Part shown: positions 53,692 through 57,369 of the stretch, in pieces
Layout of the letters: each line of letters opens with the position of its first letter
How positions within the stretch are numbered: position 1 is the first letter of the stretch
Origin: Novosphingobium naphthalenivorans NBRC 102051
GTDB taxonomy: Bacteria > Pseudomonadota > Alphaproteobacteria > Sphingomonadales > Sphingomonadaceae
Length of the DNA: 57,369 nucleotides
Assembly: GCF_001590985.1 (NCBI RefSeq)
Contig: NZ_BCTX01000031.1
Location: forward strand, 1 to 57,369
Direction: 5' to 3'
Notes under the pieces: model-generated
The model's input: the letters and a program-made list of their open reading frames with translations, nothing else
Database searches by the model: none
What the model was told of the DNA's origin: nothing
Translations under genes and position numbers: made by a program

Positions 53692-54059
53692 GCTCCCATC
53701 TCCCGTGCCTTGATGCCCCGGATCTGCGCAAGGTCCCCCTTGAGCACATCGAGCGCGTCCTGTTCCTTCCGGTCGAGATCCGTGAGGTCGAAGTGGCGGA
53801 CCAGCACTTCCAGCGCATCGGCGATGTGTCCGATCTGCCTGCCGTAGCTGCCCACTTCGTTGAGGATCGCGCGTTCGGTTTCGGGGTACTTGGTCTCGCC
53901 GATATTGACGTTGATCAGGCCGATCTGCCCGGTGTCCAGATTCCAGGTCCAGGGATTGATCGCCTGCCACAGCCTGTCCGGCGCCAGCTGGAACTGGAAA
54001 GGCCGTGCGCCGGCTGACGAGAGGCCGGCTGACGAAACGGACGTCGCTTCAGAGGGCAT
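53688..54059 (-). CDS. Hypothetical protein coupled to the L7/L12-like gene
   Basis: The 123-residue protein (start at 54059, with GGGAGGACC as ribosome site) has an order of PWTWNLDTGQIGLINVNIGE, then TKYPETERAILNEVGSYGRQIG and an acidic helical end. No family or membrane segment is recognised. The ATGA overlap with the downstream gene suggests the products act together. Confidence 0.75.
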   Translation of the reverse strand: MPSEATSVSSAGLSSAGARPFQFQLAPDRLWQAINPWTWNLDTGQIGLINVNIGETKYPETERAILNEVGSYGRQIGHIADALEVLVRHFDLTDLDRKEQDALDVLKGDLAQIRGIKAREMGA

Positions 54060-54598
54060 TCCGGTCCTCCCGCGGCTGGGCTGAAGGAAAGGGGGCACGC
54101 CCGGGGCGGGAGAGAATGAACGACTGTCCAAACCCCATCTTCGTCCTGCCTTTCCGAAACGGACTTCATTTTCCCCGTCGAACCGCCGTCCCAGGGGGGG
54201 TGGGAGGGACGGCGGCCGGTACAGCGGTGAGGCTGCACCTACGACGGGGCAAATGTCGAACCCGACAGCGGAATCAACAATGCCTTCCCGGCGATTCGTC
54301 TGTCTGGTTCCATGAACCTTTTGTGCCAGCGCTACAGCACTGGCTCTTGTTCTAAAATCAAATAAAACGAAATATGCGTCAACAGTAATAACGATTGTTG
54401 TGATGGTCTATAAAGTACACAATTTCCGTTAGGTTTATTGTAAAATTCCGACAGTTCTGGCGAGGAAAATTGTCTTGGTTAGTATTGTTAACTATCTATC
54501 GATATTGTTATTAAAATCTTTTCACCTCTTTTGCAGGTACGCCGATTCCGGCGGCTGCGTGGGCCGCCGTGTTGTTCGGCAGCCTGCGCGTCTGGCTG
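54060..54598. other. 539-bp intergenic region with an AT-rich island
   Basis: The first part holds a stem (CCGCCGTCCC / GGGACGGCGG at 54183-54215). From about 54345 to 54530 the sequence becomes strikingly AT-rich (TAAAACGAAATATGCG..., ATTGTTAACTATC), unlike the rest of this GC-rich window. A TTGACG word with a GATTTT-like box on the minus strand could drive the hypothetical/L7-L12-like pair. No gene was found. Confidence 0.6.
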
Positions 54599-54964
54599 TC
54601 AGATCGTCCAGGAACCGGGGTTGGGCATCGGCAGGTGCTTCTGTGCATTGAGGAGGGCAAGCACGCTGCGCACGATCACGAGGATCGCGACGGCCCCCAT
54701 CAGCAGGAAACCCACCAGCACGATCATCAGCACCATGCCCAGCGCGGTGCCTGCAAGCGCGATCCAGAAGCTGTTGATATGATACTGGTAATGCGAGATT
54801 TCCCAATCCGCCTTGGGCTCGTTGCGCCAGACGAAGGCCAGCACGGCACCGATAATGCCGGTCAGCCCGCCCGTCACCCATGCGGCGAGGTAGAGCAGGC
54901 TGATCACTGTCGGATTGTTGAATTCGAACCCCGAAGCCGGGGGCTTGCGGTCGAGATCGTCCAT
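54599..54964 (-). CDS. DUF4870-like small membrane protein
   Basis: The 121-residue protein (start at 54964, MDDLDRKPPAS) has two or three hydrophobic segments: VISLLYLAAWVTGGLTGIIG, a segment around SFWIALAGTALGMVLMIVL, and GAVAILVIVRSVLALLN. The pattern with YQYHINSFW matches DUF4870-type proteins. The role is unknown. The C-terminus ends PNPGSWTI. Confidence 0.8.
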   Translation of the reverse strand: MDDLDRKPPASGFEFNNPTVISLLYLAAWVTGGLTGIIGAVLAFVWRNEPKADWEISHYQYHINSFWIALAGTALGMVLMIVLVGFLLMGAVAILVIVRSVLALLNAQKHLPMPNPGSWTI

Positions 54965-55108
54965 GGCGGTCTCCCTGCCGGCCGGATGCCGATCGACAGG
55001 GATGCTGCCTGCTTTGCAGTCCGGACGCAAGCGGCGTGCGATGCGGCAAGGGGGTGGCGTTTCGGCGTTAGGCGAAGGCTTTCCCGCGCCAGCCGGGGCT
55101 GGGCCGGA

Positions 55109-56434
55109 TCAGGAGAGGCCCAGGAACAGTCCCGCCAGCGCCGCGCTCATCAGGTTGGACAGGCTGCCTGCCGCCAGCGCACGGATGCCCAGCTTTGCGA
55201 TCACCGGGCGCTGGTTGGGGGCGAGGCCGCCGGTCACGGCCATCTGGATCGCGATCGAGGAGAAGTTGGCAAAGCCGCACAGGGCAAACGTCACGACCGC
55301 CACGGTGCGGGGGGACAGTCCGGCATCCTTGCCCAGCTCAATGAACGAGACGAATTCGTTGAGCACGATCTTGGTGCCGAACAGGCCGCCGGCCTGCATC
55401 GCCTCGTGCCAGTCGGGCGCCGCCAAGAGGTAGAACACGGGGGCGAAGACATAGCCGAGCAGGGACTGGAAGGTCACGTCCGCAAAGCCGAACAGGCTTG
55501 CCGCCCAGCCGACGATGCCGTTGGCCAGCGCGATCAGGGCGACGAAGGCGAGCACCATCGCGCCCACCGCGACGGCGAGCTTCACGCCGGTCTGCGCGCC
55601 CTGCGAGGCGGCCATGATGAGGTTCGCGGGCTTTTCCTCGTCGTGCTCGACCGGTTCGGGCTCGTCGATATGGACGCCCGGCTGGTGCGTCACGTCCTCG
55701 CGGTTGAGCGCGGCGGCGGCCATGCCGGCAGGCGGGTTGGCGCCTTCGTGGACGTCGCTTTCGTCCGGATGGGGCCCGCGCGGATCGGGCATGATCATCT
55801 TGGCCATGAAAATGCCGCCGGGCGCCGACATGAACGCGGCCGCGACCAGATAGTCGATGCGGATGCCCATCGAGGCATAGGCGGCCAGGATCGTTCCGGC
55901 CACGCCCGCCAGGCCCACGGTCATCACGCAGAACAGCTGCGAGGGATTGAGGCTGGCGAGGTAAGGCCGGATCACCAGCGGGCTCTCACTCTGGCCGACG
56001 AAGATGTTGGAGGCCGCGCAGAGGCTTTCCACCTTGCTGATGCCGGTGACTTTCTCCAGCGCGCCGCCGATCCAGTGGATCACCAGCGGCATGATCCTGA
56101 GGTAATAGAGGATCGAGATCAGCGAGGCGAAGAAGATGATCACCGGCAGCGCCGAGATCGCGAAACTGGTGCCGCCGATCGCAGGCGTGGCGATCGGGCC
56201 GAACAGGAAGTCGATCCCCGCGTGAGCATAGCCCAGCAGGCTTTCCACCCCCGAGGCGGCGCCGCGCAGCATCTTGTTGCCGAACGGCACGTAGAGCACG
56301 AGCGCGGCGAGCCCGGCCTGCAGCGCGAAGGCGGCGCCGACCACGCGCAGGCGGATCGCCTTGCGGTCGGAAGATAGCAGGAAGGCGGCCGCCATGATGA
56401 GAACGATGCCGAGCAGGCTGTAGGCGACATGCAT
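55109..56434 (-). CDS. Concentrative nucleoside transporter (NupC/CNT family)
   Basis: The 441-residue membrane transporter shows CNT motifs: GQSESPLVIRPYL, a central GIFMAKM stretch and NEFVSFIELGKDAG, then a C-terminal GFANFSSIAIQM. It takes up nucleosides using the proton or sodium gradient. An unusual hydrophilic segment of about 45 residues (HPDESDVHEGANPPAG to HDEEKPAN) sits in a loop. With the exported adenosine deaminase it suggests nucleoside salvage. Divergent from the queuosine transporter. Confidence 0.94.
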   Translation of the reverse strand: MHVAYSLLGIVLIMAAAFLLSSDRKAIRLRVVGAAFALQAGLAALVLYVPFGNKMLRGAASGVESLLGYAHAGIDFLFGPIATPAIGGTSFAISALPVIIFFASLISILYYLRIMPLVIHWIGGALEKVTGISKVESLCAASNIFVGQSESPLVIRPYLASLNPSQLFCVMTVGLAGVAGTILAAYASMGIRIDYLVAAAFMSAPGGIFMAKMIMPDPRGPHPDESDVHEGANPPAGMAAAALNREDVTHQPGVHIDEPEPVEHDEEKPANLIMAASQGAQTGVKLAVAVGAMVLAFVALIALANGIVGWAASLFGFADVTFQSLLGYVFAPVFYLLAAPDWHEAMQAGGLFGTKIVLNEFVSFIELGKDAGLSPRTVAVVTFALCGFANFSSIAIQMAVTGGLAPNQRPVIAKLGIRALAAGSLSNLMSAALAGLFLGLS

Positions 56435-56533
56435 CGAGGCCAGGATCTTTCGTAAATTGCAGGAGAAGAATCGGGGGAACCTATCGAGCCGTGCGCGAGA
56501 CGGCTAGTGCAATTGTCCTTGTGCGGTTAGAGC

Positions 56534-57220
56534 ATGGGGATGAACGAACCCGCAGCTTCCGCGCCGGCGCCGGCCATCACCCGCTCCCTCTTCGTCTTCT
56601 CGCTGCTCTACGGCGGCCTTGTCGTGCTGGCCGGGGTGCTGGGCACCAAGCTCGCCTCGCTGGGGCACTGGCCGGTGCTGGGCGATCTCGCGGTGGAATC
56701 GGGGATCTTCGCGTTCCTGCTGCTGGTCGTGCTGTCGAGCACGGTGGCAGAGCTGCATGGGCGCGACACGGCCAACCGGCTGGTGCGCTATGGTTTCATT
56801 CCGCTGATCGTCTCGATGACGCTGCTGACTTTCGTGATCCACGTCGTGCCGCCCGCGCCGTTCTGGAGCGATCAGGAGGCCTTTGCCCGTCTGCTGGGGC
56901 AGGGCGCGCGGATGCAGTTCGCGGGGCTGGTGTCCTATGGCGTGTCGCAGACGCTCAATGTCTATCTGTTCGCGAAACTGGCGGGCGACAAGTTGGGCCA
57001 TGAACGCTCCGGCCTGCTCCTCTTGCGCGCGTGGATCGCCAGCCTGCTCTCGCAAGTGGTCGATACGGTGCTGTTCATCACCATTTCCTTCATCGGGCAG
57101 GACCTGCCGATCCTCTCGATCATGGAAGGCCAGATCATTTCCAAGCTGGCGCTCTCCACGATCATGGTGCCGCCGTTCATCTGGTTCTTCGTGAAGCTGG
57201 GCCGGAAGCTGGACGCGTAG
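56534..57220 (+). CDS. Queuosine precursor transporter (YhhQ/QPTR family)
   Basis: The 228-residue protein has six predicted membrane segments and the family pattern: LLVVLSSTVAELHGRDTANR near residues 65-84 and VSYGVSQTLNVYLFAKL, then the helix with LSQVVDTVLFITISF. It imports preQ0/preQ1 for queuosine in tRNA. ATG 56534 or 56540 may be used; neither has a strong ribosome site. A repeat follows. Confidence 0.93.
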   Translation: MGMNEPAASAPAPAITRSLFVFSLLYGGLVVLAGVLGTKLASLGHWPVLGDLAVESGIFAFLLLVVLSSTVAELHGRDTANRLVRYGFIPLIVSMTLLTFVIHVVPPAPFWSDQEAFARLLGQGARMQFAGLVSYGVSQTLNVYLFAKLAGDKLGHERSGLLLLRAWIASLLSQVVDTVLFITISFIGQDLPILSIMEGQIISKLALSTIMVPPFIWFFVKLGRKLDA

Positions 57221-57250
57221 AGCATCGTGCGGGAAATCCGCACACCTTCC

Positions 57251-57326
57251 GCTCGTCCTGAGCTTGTCGAAGGACGCTGACGCTGCACAAGGTCCAACAC
57301 CCTTCGACAAGCTCAGGGTGAGCGGG
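57251..57326. repeat. TCGA-type inverted intergenic repeat
   Basis: GCTCGTCCTGAGCTTGTCGA faces CTTCGACAAGCTCAGGGTGA across a short centre. Same family as 24398-24470. Confidence 0.85.
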
Positions 57327-57369
57327 CCTTGATTCGGATTTCTTGCATTTTGCGCTAGAGCCGCTCCGG

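Overview
The window is GC-rich, tightly packed bacterial chromosome, almost certainly from an alphaproteobacterium of the Sphingomonadales and most like Novosphingobium. The clues are the gene set (groESL with a CIRCE operator, DUF4167, DUF4169, DUF3422, a bacterial Cdc48 ATPase, NrdB, NupC), several intergenic palindromic repeat families of the sphingomonad type, and many exported peptidases. No rRNA, tRNA, CRISPR array, prophage or complete IS element was seen. The taxonomic call is inferred from protein character and was not searched.

Layout. 0-5 kb: an LhgO-like FAD oxidoreductase, a HerA/DUF87 ATPase followed by two tiny genes, a nucleotidyltransferase-like protein and a Met-rich periplasmic protein. 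5-11 kb: a lipoprotein cytochrome c, a MATE exporter, groES-groEL and an exported class A beta-lactamase-like protein that lacks the usual deacylation Glu. 11-20 kb: a LEA-like lipoprotein, polA, an MscS channel, DUF3422, glutaminyl cyclase and Cdc48. 20-27 kb: an unusual 0.57-kb intergenic region with a candidate small RNA, a universal stress protein, LysR next to scoA-x-scoB, an epimerase, glutathione peroxidase and a sulfurtransferase. 27-41 kb: an S46 peptidase, metK behind a palindromic operator, lnt, DUF4167, prmC-prfA, hisS, an M61 peptidase, ppa and a Tat-exported adenosine deaminase. 41-50 kb: a WYL-like protein, succinate-semialdehyde dehydrogenase, and LysR divergent from a biotin-dependent acyl-CoA carboxylase operon (mccB-x-y-mccA-GFA-GNAT remnant-MaoC). 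50-57 kb: a PepSY-like membrane protein, nrdB, several small envelope proteins, an AT-rich island, a NupC nucleoside transporter and a queuosine-precursor transporter.

How the genes work together. ScoAB (acetoacetate/succinyl-CoA transfer), the methylcrotonyl-CoA-type carboxylase and MaoC fit branched-chain amino acid and ketone-body catabolism. Both heteromeric enzymes have small uncharacterised genes between their subunit genes, joined by overlapping stop and start codons. S46 and M61 peptidases and glutaminyl cyclase form a periplasmic peptide-processing set. Periplasmic adenosine deaminase and NupC suggest nucleoside scavenging. PolA, NrdB, PrfA/PrmC, HisS, GroESL, MetK, Ppa and Lnt are housekeeping.

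No complete unknown multi-gene system was found. The best leads are the 20.1-20.7 kb region (candidate sRNA plus a Cys-rich reading frame), the small coupled genes inside the CoA-transferase and carboxylase operons, the beta-lactamase-like protein without its deacylation Glu, the membrane-anchored L7/L12-like domain gene with its partner, and the AT-rich island near 54.4 kb.
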